From assembly GCA_014905825.1 (NCBI GenBank), contig JACGCN010000005.1:1736001-1800000 (forward strand): a stretch of DNA of 64,000 nucleotides, in the 5' to 3' direction. This stretch comes from Lyophyllum atratum. Its lineage: Eukaryota > Basidiomycota > Agaricomycetes > Agaricales > Lyophyllaceae. The translations under genes were made by a program, and so were the position numbers. The notes beneath the pieces were generated by a model. It had not been told where the DNA came from. It worked only from the letters and a program-made list of their open reading frames with translations, and ran no database searches. This document shows positions 11,922 to 23,061 of the stretch, one piece after another; position 1 is the stretch's first letter; the number at the start of each line of letters is the position of its first letter.

Positions 11922-12690
11922 GACCAAGTGAGTGACCCAGCCCCAGTCTTGGAGAACGCAACTCACACTGCGACTAGATGGAGCGATGTGGGGCGTGTTA
12001 CTAGAGATGGTGATCCTCGATGTTGAAGAGGACGGAGACATTATTGGACAGCTTAGCGTCAAGTTCTCATTGGTACATATTTTGTTGGCAAACGTTGGAA
12101 AAGCGCGAATCAAATTGTCTGGAAGCGAAGATCGTCGTTGAAACCATCCATGACTAGAGCCAAATGAGTATTGTAGCGTTCGGGAAGCGACCCACCGCTC
12201 ACTTGCATGATAATGCGACAGGCGACAGTGACTTTCAAATTTGAGGCATTCGAACATTGCACCGTGGTGTTTAGTGGGTCGAGCAACTAATCGCATGTGT
12301 CATCCTGTTTGAATATTCGTTTTAGTACGACTAAGAGACATAGTGGAGGTGTCGAGAGTAGGAATAACGCGCGCCGCTGATCTCGGTTCTCAATATTCGC
12401 AAGATATGTCACAACAAGTCGTCAACAATGGTCCCTGAGTGGGCCCAACGACCCCCAGCCTCTATCTCCGACCCTCCTCGCCTTCAGTCGTCCTTCAATC
12501 GTCTAATGTTCAAGTGGATGAGCGTATGGTGTGGCTGGCAATGGGGTTGACATGGAAGTTGCGGAGTGTGATTCAAACGGGGTAGATTCGGGATAGATGG
12601 AACTTCGCACGGGATAGGAGAAACTCGGGCACAGATTTGGCGCTTCCAACACTTGCTATCAGCGTCCTTGTAGCTGGGTAAGGATTGTCC
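11922..12690. other. Intergenic region
   Basis: About 770 bp between the small peptide gene and the next plus-strand gene. The long minus-strand open frame here overlaps the peptide gene and has no recognisable content. An additional 5' exon of the downstream gene cannot be excluded. Confidence 0.35.
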
Positions 12691-15303
12691 ATGTGCAGCA
12701 TACGGAGCCCCGAAACCACCCATCTTCCAGCCCCGTCAAGCCTGCACTCCAACCTGCCGCAACCACACTACCATATGCTTGGCGTTCCACAGAGCAGCGG
12801 CGTCGCTCCTGGTCCCGGAATCTACTCGTTCTCTGTTCCTCAGCCTGCCGCAAATTACCCGTCTACACCCCCTTCCGCCAGATCTTCAGCACCTGTTCCG
12901 AGCGGCTCCAAACCGCGCACGTTCTTCCGAGCCCCAGCACACAAACATGCACATCACTTGCACTCCATACCTCCGCGGGAGAAGAGTACGCGTACGCTCA
13001 TCATCGATCACATGCTTTGGGTACATGGTGCGTACTATCATACTGAACAGCGGCTTTCTGCAGAACGCTAATTTAAATGCTACAGGGCGGACCCGGTTTG
13101 CTCAGGCCCGGGCTGAGCTTGGCATGACTGATCGGACAGGAGGACCCTCATCGCCCAACTATGCTCACCGTCGCAGACCGGAGAACTACGATGAGGAAGC
13201 AGACGAAAACAGCGAGGGCGAAGATGGCGTCAAACTGAAGGCTAGAGCAGGCGATCCACACCACCCGCCCGGCGACGAAGAAGACGATCGGCTGAACTCG
13301 CAAGATTTGACCCTTGCGAGAAGTCTCAGGCTCAGGGCCGAAGGTCTCGAAAAGGTGGTCACCTCCATGCTGGCCCAACCTCCTACCTTCCATCCCATGG
13401 ACGATGAGGATGTGTGGACGCCTCCGACTTCCCCGCAGATGAACCCGACGAATCACCCCAACCACCATCCACACACATTACCCAATGGTGTTCGACTACG
13501 CCTAGCCCTTGGAACCATAATTAACGATCTCTTTGCACGGCAGGCGCCACCTCCGCCATATCGACATCAGATGCATGTAAAGTCACCATCAGAACAGTCA
13601 CCCTCGAGTACACCCTCCACCACCTCATCAGCCGAGCTTCCCGTAGCGCTCGCAGCTCTTTCGACCGTATGTGCTGCACAGCGTACTCCAACATCCTATT
13701 CAACCGAACCATCAACTCCCTCGAATTTCGCCGGGTATAGTCCACGCCACGTAACTAATTCCCCCCTTTTCTTGTCCCTTTTAATCTAATAACCCTTTAT
13801 CAGGTTCGCAATTTTGAACTCCCTGCTCCCAGCTCTCGCACCCGCTCTTTGTACAACGATGGAGCAGACCCAAGTACTGCGAACTCACCACCATCCTTTC
13901 GGTGTCCACGCCATCTACATACGGGCTGCGAGATCTGTGTCGAAGCCAAGACAGCCGCACGTCCAGGTACCGGGAACCGTGGTCGGTCCAGCTCGTTCGG
14001 GGATTATAGGAACGGTCAAACCAATGCCTGGAAAGGGATGCCCGGTGGCGTAGGGCCAGGTGGAGGAGGGATCACGGGCTGGCAAGACGGAAGTGGGATA
14101 GGGTCGGGTCTGTTGAGACCCGGCGTGCGGGGGAGCGTCCTGCGTCGAAAAGTGGTTGGGCTGGATGACGTTGAGTCGTCGACTGGCTCAGGAAATACCA
14201 AATTGTCGGAGTTGATACCGCGCTTCATCAGACTGTCTGCGCTGGTCGCGGTGGAGTTGGCCATGGAGGCGAAGGATGAGCAGGACGATACCAACTCTGC
14301 CCGGACCGATCATTATGCTGGGAGTGACAGGGAATGGGGGCAGACTCATCACCGACGCGGCAGTAGTGGCGATTTCTCACCTTTGCCAGGACCGATGTCA
14401 CCTACGACGGCGCGAGCTGTATCCCAGGCCCACGACAGAGCTTACGACCTTGCTTTACGCCCTACGCGCGAGTGGTACCTTTTGTTGACTGGCCTGCTCA
14501 CTCGCGCGGCTCTTGAAGGGTATCTGACGGCTGGTTGGAGAGGATCACAGGCTGTGGAGTGCTTGTTAACGGTCGGCATGGGCATGGCTGAAAGGGAAGT
14601 TGAGAAGGATGAGGCAAGCGGGTTCGAGGAGTTCGAACCCGATGGTCTGCCAAGTCTTCTTGAAGCTACAAAGCTGCTGTTCCCGACGACGCAGTCAGGT
14701 CCTTCACACAGGAAGGACCAAGCCGAAGAGGAGTACGAAACAGAGATGCGCGACAGGCTCAGAAGGGTACGTATTTTCATGTTTGCGTACGACTTGCATC
14801 CCGCCTAAGCCATCAATAGTTCTATGACATCCCGGCCTCAACGCCGGACCTATCTACCCACATGGAAGATCTTGCATGGCAGTATCCTGCTGAACCCGTC
14901 GAGCGAGCCGCGGTCAGGTTTTGTGAGGCGATCGCCCGATGGCGGGGCAAGCCCGAACTCGAAACGGTATGCAATATTTTCTTGCGCGCCATGGTAATGG
15001 CTTACCATGTGACAGTACAAAAAACCTACCCAAACTCCTACTCACGGCTATGCCCAGGATACCCCCGGAACCTCTGCGTTGTCAATCGAGTCTCTCGTCC
15101 ATTCCAATCCCCCGACTCCGACTCTGGCCCACAACAAAGCAGCACCAGCCCGACCCCCTAGGCGGCCTCGCCGCAAACCCTCCATCGATGTGTACTTCAC
15201 TCAACCCTCGCCCTTCCGTGAAAATACCTGGAACTCGAATAAACGGATGCGGTCCCCGGACGACACACGCACCACGCCGTCGAAGCGATTGAACGTCGGA
15301 TGA
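12691..15303 (+). CDS. Large protein of unknown function
   Basis: Five exons join in frame to about 799 residues: 12691-13027, 13086-13750, 13804-14766, 14820-14966 and 15016-15303. The N-terminal 110 residues are Pro/Ser/His-rich and end in a well-formed segment (TLIIDHMLWVHGRTRFAQAR). An acidic stretch and a helical segment follow (LARSLRLRAEGLEKVVTSML). Later come a Pro/Ser-rich linker, a Gly-rich patch, and a long helical region at roughly residues 450-680 (ELIPRFIRLSALVAVELAMEA, WYLLLTGLLTRAALEGYLTAGW). The basic, disordered tail ends in KRMRSPDD...KRLNVG, which resembles a nuclear signal. I recognise no domain. The helical middle probably carries the conserved function. All intron phases match, which supports a real gene. 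An upstream first exon remains possible. Confidence 0.7.
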
Positions 15304-15767
15304 TCACGGGAATGTATACTCATTGTGTTTCACATGCACTTCTCGACACCTTTTGGATGTATTTTTAGTTAACCCACCTTGTCGCATGGAAGCATTATCC
15401 ATTGTAGCGCTTATCTTTATTGGTCCTATACCCATAGTATCATTCGCTTCTGTTTCTTGTCTTAACCACCCACCCCTCATTCCCTTTTTGACGATATTTC
15501 ATGACGTGCACTCATAGTGTACTTGTATTTTGTAATAGCAAGCCTTTGAAACCAAGGATCCATTTGATCTTCAAACCGTTCACTGTGCCGCTCATTGTCC
15601 TTCAATCACATTCGACGGCGAACCAACTCGTATGCAACGATTGCGAGTATCAGAAGTCCATGAAATGCTGAGCTGTAAATGATTGGTAAATTACTTAGTC
15701 TTGGGATATAAGATCGCACAATTCGTGTCGTCAGTCGCAAGCGTTCAGCGTCCAGGCAGTGTCCGCG

Positions 15768-16553
15768 CTAACACCCACCACAGTCACAATTACAATCACA
15801 ACCACTACACCCACTAGAATCGCAACAGTAGGCACACAAACTGCAATCGCAATTATTACAGGTGCCTGTCTCACGCCGGTTACGAGATCGATGCATGGCT
15901 GGAGGGGGGGTGGACTGGCGTTAGAGGTGTGGCTTCGGGAAAGTGGACGGAGACGTACCATAAGTTAGACCCATAATCAGAAGTAGCAGAAAGAAAAAGA
16001 CAAAGGACCCAGAACCACTGGCAGGAAAGGCATGGGAAATATCCAATATCTCAGAATTTGGACGACCTTCGGTCTCGAGGATCATTACCCCCACCGGCCC
16101 AGCAACGGCGCTGGCGGCGAATATGACAATGGCTGCCGGGAGGGTGATGTATCTGTACCACTTCGTACCAGAGGGTCTCTTCTCAAGGGAGGCAATCATG
16201 ATGATCACCGAGCCAAGCATGCATTGACCGCCGATTAGCCCAGCGAGTGCAGAGGTATAAAGAGGTGCTCGATACTCGTCTTTGGCGTTCGAGGATACGC
16301 GAAGCAAGAAATGCCCAAATACGAAACAGATGACCGCTATGATTGGCGTTATGAGTGCTTTGACAATTGCTATGTGTTCGGCGTGAGATGCCCGATGATG
16401 GATTTTGGTGGGCAGAGTGCTAATGAATTTGGGCCAACGGTTCGTAGGATCCCATGTATCGTCTCTATGGGGACGTGGAAGTTCCACATAGCCAGCTGCA
16501 AGGTCCACTGACCTTCGCATCGGTTGCAGGGAGATTGGGAGGTACGCCGACAT
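15768..16553 (-). CDS. Four-pass membrane protein with a cysteine-dense C-terminal tail
   Basis: Two exons, 16553-15959 and 15898-15768, join with matching phase across a 59-bp intron (donor GTACGT, acceptor CTCCAG) and give 241 residues. The first 60 residues are soluble. Four hydrophobic helices follow at about 64-88, 100-121, 135-158 and 180-198, the last being very hydrophobic (FVFFFLLLLIMGLTY). Exon 2 adds a 43-residue tail that starts with a basic patch (HRSRNRRE). It ends with 12 cysteines in about 30 residues, many in CDC, CC and CNC arrangements interspersed with Asp, Asn, Gly and Ser. With four helices, both ends should face the same side. The tail could bind metal ions or be palmitoylated. 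I do not recognise the family. Read without splicing, the protein would lose the tail and end PKPHL. Confidence 0.7.
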
Positions 16554-17249
16554 TTCTTCCGTCTAGTGTAGTTGGGGGTGCACATGACGATATTAAAGGA
16601 GGACACCCCGCGAAAATATGACAATTTGAATGACTCACAACTAGCGCACGGATTGGAGTCGAGCTGATAAACGCTGGGTTGCAGGTGGTTGAACTTATTG
16701 AACACTTGCCAGCCTTTGGGATGCCCGCAACCCACCACTCTGGAAACGTGGTGTGCGGCCTTTGATAATTAAAATGAAGTGGTTGTGGGTAACGGAAGAC
16801 ATCATTAACGGAAATACGGATACAGCTCCAGTGCTGGTAGATCCAACGGCCGGAGACTCGGATCCCATAATTGATTGCTATCTTACGATGAGGCCTGCTC
16901 GAGCATTACTTAGATCACTATGAGATCAAAGGTAAGTTGGTAGCTTGGATAAGTTTTCATAAGGCAGCGACGCACGACGAGCGTTGGAAGAGTTAAGCGG
17001 CGGCCTACATAGGCTTCAGTTAGAAGATGCTTGTCCTGGCACTGTGGCGTCTGACTAAGTCGGAAACTTCAAGTCAAATAGGAAATTAATCTGCACGTGA
17101 CGTGCTATTGGCGGTGGAGGTCGCACGACGATCAGGTTCCCAACGACCATCGGTCTGCTTTTACCTCTCTCAATTTCCTAGGGACACATTTCACCCTATC
17201 CAGACCAAACCACAGTCTCTACCCCACTAAAAAGTAGCGAACTCTCGCA
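16554..17249. other. Divergent intergenic region upstream of TMA46
   Basis: About 700 bp between two divergently transcribed genes. A CACGTGACGTG element lies at about 17095-17105, roughly 145-155 bp upstream of the TMA46 start. A pyrimidine-rich leader directly precedes that ATG. Nothing else is recognisable. Confidence 0.4.
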
Positions 17250-18688
17250 ATGCCGCCCAAGAAACAACAACCACAAGCATCGGGGTCAAAAGTGAAGGAT
17301 GACAAGGTGTGTATTTTAATTTCTCGTGGTCCCGAGAAGACCTAATGATGATCTTCTAGACCTTTGGACTCAAAAACGTTAGTCTGCTACTCTCCATGGA
17401 TCTCGATTTCCCTCGATACTAACTTGCACAGAAAAATAAATCGGCCAAAGTCAAGCAACAGGTTGCTCAGCTGCAAGCACAGGCTGCCGCGAAGGGAAAA
17501 TCGCGGGAGACTGTGGAGAAGGAGAAGGAAAGGGCATTGCGAGATAAGCAGAAGGCTGATGAGGAGAAGCGGCTGAAGGAGGAGGCAGCCTTACTCAAGC
17601 CTGTCCTGAAGCAGACGGTACCGTTCGGCGTCGATCCGAAGACGGTGCTGTGCGTCTACTTCAAGGCAGGACACTGTGAAAAGGGGAACAAGTGCAAGTT
17701 CAGCCATGATCTGAATGTGGGACGGAAGGTCGAGAAGAAGAATCTATACGAGGACAGCCGGGAGGAGAAACTGGCAGGTGCGTCCAGGATGTCGTATCTT
17801 TTGGGGACATCTCATTTATTTCCTGTATATAGACACTATGGACACCTGGGACGACGAGAAGCTTCAAAAGGTTGTCTTGTCGAAGGCAGGCAACCCCAAG
17901 ACTACGACAGATGTTTGTAAATTCCTTCATCCACGCTTACTTTTGCGATTTACCTCTCGGAAATTTTAGATCGTATGCAGGTTCTTTATCCAGGCAATCG
18001 AGACCACGAAGTAGGTAGCAGTATTGTGATGGAGCGAGGTCACCACTAACAGTATCCCACTAGATTCGGATGGTTCTGGGAATGTCCAAATGGCGAGCAA
18101 TGTCAATACCGGCATGCGCTGCCCCCAGGCTTCGTGCTGAAATCGCAGAGGAAGGCCGCGGAAGATGCAGCCAAGGCAAATGCGATCAGTTTGGAAGACT
18201 TCTTGGAGGTTGAGGTTCGTCATCTCTTGTTCCACTAATCCCGTGCAAAGCTTACCTGGACCTTAATCAGCGGCATAAACTTGGTTCAAATTTGACGCCG
18301 GTCACGCCAGAAACCTTCGCCAAATGGAAGAAGACACGCATGGATAAAAAAGAAGCTGAACAAGAAGCAATGCGCAAAACGAAAGATGCTCAAAACGCGG
18401 CAGGCAAGAACGTCGGTATGAGCGGCAGAGACCTGGTATGTCAATAGTTCTTTAAACCTCATTTCATTTACTGATCGAGTTGTACTTTAGTTCCAATACA
18501 ATCCCGAATGGTTCCAGGACGAGGACGAGGAAGGCGAGGACGACTGGGATCTGGAGGTCTACAGACGTCAGAAAGAGGAAGAGGATCTACAGGAAGAGGA
18601 TCTGAGGATATCCGGACTCTCCCTCGGCAACGGTTTTCACGAAGGAGCTTCAGGGGGAACTTCAGACGGCAGCGATGGTGGCCAATGA
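17250..18688 (+). CDS. TMA46: CCCH zinc-finger protein Tma46 / ZC3H15 (DRG-binding translation factor)
   Basis: Eight exons join in frame to 351 residues: 17250-17306, 17360-17377, 17432-17777, 17833-17912, 17970-18010, 18064-18214, 18271-18435 and 18491-18688. The protein starts MPPKKQQ, followed by a Lys/Gln/Ala-rich helix. CCCH finger 1 ([19 protein letters not shown]) lies at about 130-150. CCCH finger 2 ([11 protein letters not shown]...[11 protein letters not shown]) lies at about 168-200. Downstream is the [13 protein letters not shown] region, and the C-terminus is acidic ([11 protein letters not shown]). This order is that of the Tma46/ZC3H15 family. Members bind and stabilise the GTPase Rbg1/DRG1 and associate with translating ribosomes in the cytoplasm. 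The 3' end lies only 90 bp from the end of the convergent CWC2 gene. The assignment is confident. Confidence 0.93.
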
Positions 18689-18778
18689 GGCATGCAACTT
18701 ACATTCTGATGTACAACGGCCATACCAGACCACACTATGAAATTAAGTCTACAAGAAGTAAACTATGACAGAAACCAA

Positions 18779-20055
18779 TCAATCCTCATCATCACTCCCG
18801 TAGCTGGCGAGGCCGAGGCCCTCAGCAGGTGGTGGACGAGCTCGGGGTTTTACAGGAAGAGCCCCGTTTCGTTTCCTGATCTCGGCAAAATACTTCAAGC
18901 CCTCCATAGTGTCGGCACTCAGCAAACCTAATGCCTGTGGCGGCTCCTGAGGTGGTGGTGTTGCCTCGTCTTGGTCGACTCTTCTCCTCTTCGAGTCGCG
19001 CTCGTCACTTTGATCCTCCTCGTCACCCTGCTCCTCCATTCCAAAATCATCCTCATTAAGAACGTCTCCGTCCTCCAGTGCTCGCACAGACCGCATGGCA
19101 TCCACTATGCGGGGATCCATCCTGGCTTTGATAGCCTCCTGACCCATTTCTTCTATCCGCCTCTTTTCAGCCACTTTTTGGACGGGATTAGGATCCTCTG
19201 TTGCCCATCGGACGTTGAGGATCTCATCGTTATCGAGAGACTGGCATGCCATCGCCTCTTTCGCAAATTGAGCGTGCAGTTCGGACTTGTAAGTCACGAA
19301 TGCTACACTGCGATATTGCAGAACCTTGACCGCATGAGTGGACGCAGAATCGTCTGAGGCAGAGATATAACGCGTTAGCAGCAGTTTTTCACCATATTTC
19401 GCTATCTCGGACTCACCTCGCTCGATTTCACCCCATTCCTTGAAGTGTCGCATCACCACTTCCTCAGTTTCCAGCCCATTCCCAGTCTCCTTGATCCGTC
19501 CCACGTATAGAGTCCGGTTCATTCGGTTGAAGCTTCCGACACCACCCATGTCATCGCGATAGTCCGCGAATTTGTCACGAGCGAAGCAGTCCTTAGAACT
19601 GTCAGGAAGCGCTGTCAATGGATCCGGTAATGTATGCAGGTATTCGCATTCCCATCCATACGGACAGCATCCACGAGCAAAGAATAGGCAGATGTATCTC
19701 ATGCCCGTAGTGTTCGCGCGAGTCAGCCCCGAGTCGCGCTTGATGTTGCATCGAGTCTGGGATTTTACTTTGCTATAGAGATGTAAGTTAAAGAGCCTGA
19801 TGCCAATAGGAGCAACACTTACTTGGAGTAACTATCCTCTCGATCGCCGCCAGCCCATTTGTTGTACCAGATATCTTGAGAAATGGTTAGTTCTAATTAT
19901 TGGCATGATGCAAAACAGCACATACTGTATTCCTTTCCCGTCTGTGGCGTCTCAACCTTCTCGACTTCTCCTGGCTTAACTTGCTTTCTTGCTGGCTTTA
20001 GCTTTTTGGTTTTTGGTTTCACCACCACTGCGGTTTCCGTCGCGGTTGAGTTCAT
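18779..20055 (-). CDS. CWC2: Pre-mRNA splicing factor Cwc2
   Basis: The start MNSTATETAV at 20055 begins a Lys/Pro-rich N-terminus. A short exon encodes the hallmark DIWYNKWAGGDRED. The next encodes a cysteine/Arg segment (SQTRCNIKRDSGLTRAN) and a CCCH finger (MRYICLFFARGCCPYGWEC). An RRM follows (NRTLYVGRI...VAFVTYKSEL). The end is acidic, with a short conserved C-terminal motif (LASYGSDDED). This Torus-CCCH-RRM layout is that of Cwc2, which contacts U6 snRNA and the pre-mRNA in the spliceosome core with the Prp19 complex. Inside the RRM a 63-bp segment has perfect intron signals (GTGAGT, GCTAACG, CTCAG) but also stays open, so reading through adds 21 residues. It is convergent with TMA46 and divergent from NPR3. 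Confidence 0.93.
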
Positions 20056-20429
20056 GGTGGTTGAAGAGAGAGGTGTGTGACGCATCACGAACGTGACGAG
20101 GCTTACTAAGGTCATCTTGAACGATTGCAGACAACAATTGCTCCTTGGGCAGAGTGATATCTACGCCTCAAGGAAATCATCCCCGATTTATCTGTCTTTA
20201 CAGTAGTTGGTGCGAAAATTATACAAGCAGAATCTCAAGGCGGGGGAGGAGCAACGCTCCTGCGGAATTCGTGTGTGTTTGTTTGTCAGGAGCCTCCAAG
20301 GCGCAATCGTTTCCTAATCAGAAGTTGAAGTCGACCATGACATGCTGTTGGTCCGTCTAATAGAAGCAGAAGTGCTCCTACCAAACCACGCCCTCTCCTT
20401 TTACGACTCCTGGCGATACTCTTCATAGG
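20056..20429. promoter_or_regulatory. Shared upstream region between CWC2 and NPR3
   Basis: These 374 bp separate two divergent start codons, so they should hold both promoters. No TATA box is obvious. A pyrimidine-rich stretch near 20385-20410 precedes NPR3. Another ATG lies upstream in frame with CWC2 (at 20115), but the conserved start is the inner one. Confidence 0.45.
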
Positions 20430-22949
20430 ATGGCGGAAACTCTTCTGGCGGTCCTGCTCGTCACGACCTCAGCCACAGGGTCTAGCTTGGTTTATAGGTG
20501 GCCACCCTCACCTTCGACTACTCCGAGACTGAGCAGGGCCCGACCAGCAGACGACACGTTCTGCCACTCGCAATTAGATAACCCATGGCGGGCATCTCAC
20601 TTTTCGGACGCGATGACCGACGACATCACACGCATTTGCAAGCCAGAGTCAGAGGCTGAATATACCTGGCATCGGCCTGACGCGCTGCGAGACAGGTCGT
20701 TGTCTTTCTCTCCTTCGACATCCCACCCTAGCACCGGAAGGGACGCAGTGGATAGATCACAGATTCTTTACGAATATGACCATCTCTTCGGATATTCGTC
20801 TGAATTTTTGGCAAGCCTGCTCTGTCCCCAGGCCTCCATGTGTCACCAGAAATTTGAGCTTCTAGTCGATGACCTTGCTTTCATTGGCCATCCCGTGTGT
20901 GCCGAGGAAGATGGCGGCTGGAGGTTCAAACCGGAGAAAGTGAAAGCGGGTCCTCGAGGAAGAGAATCGAGGGTTGGTCGATCAGAGTCTGTTAGCAGAG
21001 CATCAGCGAGTCCAGACACTCGGCCTGCATCATCGGAGAAGGTACACTCCAAAAGCTCATGGCTTAATACATTCCATTTTGTCATGGTGCTCGACATACC
21101 GGATCCATCCTCCTCAGCATCAGGGAATGTATCGAAATACTTTGACATCATTTATGAGCAGATCGCTTTCACGGTGACTGCTGTCCTTTTCCAGGAGCAA
21201 GTGGTATCAAATTTCGTCGAGACCGAGTGTGAAGTACTGGGGTCACTGAAGGACTCGTGTATCTCGAAAGGTGCGTCTGGATCCTCTACGAGATTATCTT
21301 TTCTGCAATTGAAAAACTAGGGGAGGCCTTCTCGAGCTATATAAAGCAGGCCCTTGAGGTGTCCTCAATCGCACCAGCCATGAAGTCGATATACGAAGCC
21401 ATAAAGGCATCCGACATGGCCTACATCACAATCCATAACCTACCGTTGGAAATACAGCTTCCCCCGTATCTCGACGACTTGTTACACGGCGACGCCGAGA
21501 ACGAAGTGGATCTCATTCGTCACTCCGACAACTTGAACGAGGACGCACAGACCTGGGGCCAAGATATGAGCTTTGGTTGGAAACTTCCGCCTCTCGTTCC
21601 GTGGAAGAGCCTGTTGCTCTTGGACGGACATAATGGGCTCGATCCAAGTATGAACCTGAGAGGCTCACAGGTTAATCCAGAGGATAGAACCCTTGTCGAA
21701 GGGCTTATAAGGTTTTTGGAGACGGCCTCGGTCACATTATCGTAAGTCATGTTTCCAACCTACCTTTGGTTCGCTTCCTCAGATCTGCTACCAGTCTAGC
21801 AGATATGGCGAGCCTACTAGATTGGGATCTAGAATCCCAGGTGCTACCTACTGTTCGTTGGCTCGTCCAGCATCGCAGGGCGAAGGTCGTCGATATCGTC
21901 CATGTTGGGTTGAAGACGGTTTTTACTATTCCTGAAAAGTTTGAGCACCCGTACGTCCACGCTGTGCATTCGTCAAAAGGACATAATCTCTGAATATTCC
22001 ACTCAGGCTTTCAGAACTGACTGCTGAATTTGAGAGCCAATTCGACCATCCCTCGGTGCCTGCCCTTCCTGTCATCCTAGCAAACATATCCTCTTCGATC
22101 TCGAAGCAAACGGACAATCATTTTTTCGCCTCCGTGGTCCAAAACAAGGACCTTATACCCATGTACCATGATGTCGTCTTATGGATGCTAAAACGCGACA
22201 TGCTCATCACACTTCACCTTCGCGTACGTGTCGTGGCTACACGAAAGCTCAAGCTTCGCGTGAGGATCGAGAGGGAGAACGCGCTTGCCAAGAAGGCAGG
22301 GACGCGGGATCGCCTCCGCCGAGGTCTTTTGCAGGAGCTGCGAGATGGGGCTGACGAAGATGACGATGAGTTGGACTTTTCCCCACCTTCGGGCACTCCG
22401 TGGCTGCCCCTTTCCCCGAAGGCGGCCCATAGGCATTCAAGGCGCCAGTCTAACGAGTCGGGTAAACAGGACAACACGGAGTCCCAAGCTCTGGATGGCG
22501 GTGGAACGGGCGATACCGAGAAGCGAGCGACGGATGAGGATGGATCAGACGAACTTGACGATCCCGATTCCGGTTGGGACACCGCTGAGGATCATCTACG
22601 GCCTTCGATGATCAGCGATCCTGGGAGAGCTACTCCGTTACAGCGTCGATGGCTAGCTGCGATGTCCGAAGGGAAAGATCCTTACATCGCCAAAAGATTC
22701 CAGCTGTAAGTTCTTAAAGTTCTGCCTACGATGCAAGGGATTGACAATGTTTTAGAATAAATCAATACTTCGACGGGAAGAAATCTGATGATGAGATTCT
22801 GTACCGGGCAGAAATTTCAAGAAAACAGCTCCGTGAAGTATTGCACCACTATGAGGAATATGTGAGCTACAGGTCTATGTCGACTATGCTATTTCGCTGA
22901 GAGTGTCCCTTGTCTTCTTCAGCTGCAAACGTTTTTGCATCCATCATAA
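20430..22949 (+). CDS. NPR3: Nitrogen permease regulator 3 (GATOR1/SEACIT subunit)
   Basis: The protein begins MAETLLAVLLVTTSATGSSL, the typical Npr3 start. It continues through GYSSEFLASLLCP and KFELLVDDLAFIGHPV to an FHFVMVLDIPD segment. The long C-terminal part includes LITLHLRVRVVAT, an acidic/Ser-rich insertion, PYIAKRFQL and the final QTFLHPS. Exons include 20430-21270, 21321-21741 and one starting at 21783. The 41-bp intron at 21742-21782 is very short. The last exon ends at TAA 22947-22949. Npr3 with Npr2 and Iml1 forms the vacuole-associated complex that stimulates GTP hydrolysis by Gtr1 and so lowers TORC1 activity when amino acids or nitrogen are scarce. All domains are present and no damage is visible. 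Confidence is high because the motifs follow in the correct order. Confidence 0.92.
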
Positions 22950-23061
22950 GGCTCGTCTCGGGTCGTCTACCTTTCTGTGATAAAGTACGCAACTTTCGTT
23001 AGCCGATCCCCTGCCGTGCTGAATAGCAAGCAATATAGGCTATGGTGGATACAGACGATCA

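Noticed and set aside
11538..12296. 252-residue minus-strand open frame
   Set aside because: It overlaps the knottin-like peptide gene antisense, which has TATA box, signal peptide and intron. The frame itself has no recognisable domain.
15731..15961. Hydrophobic minus-strand frame ending ...VSADTAWTLNACD as the last exon of the four-pass membrane protein
   Set aside because: Joining it to exon 1 does not match the phase of the strong GTACGT donor and CTCCAG acceptor, whereas the cysteine-rich frame does.
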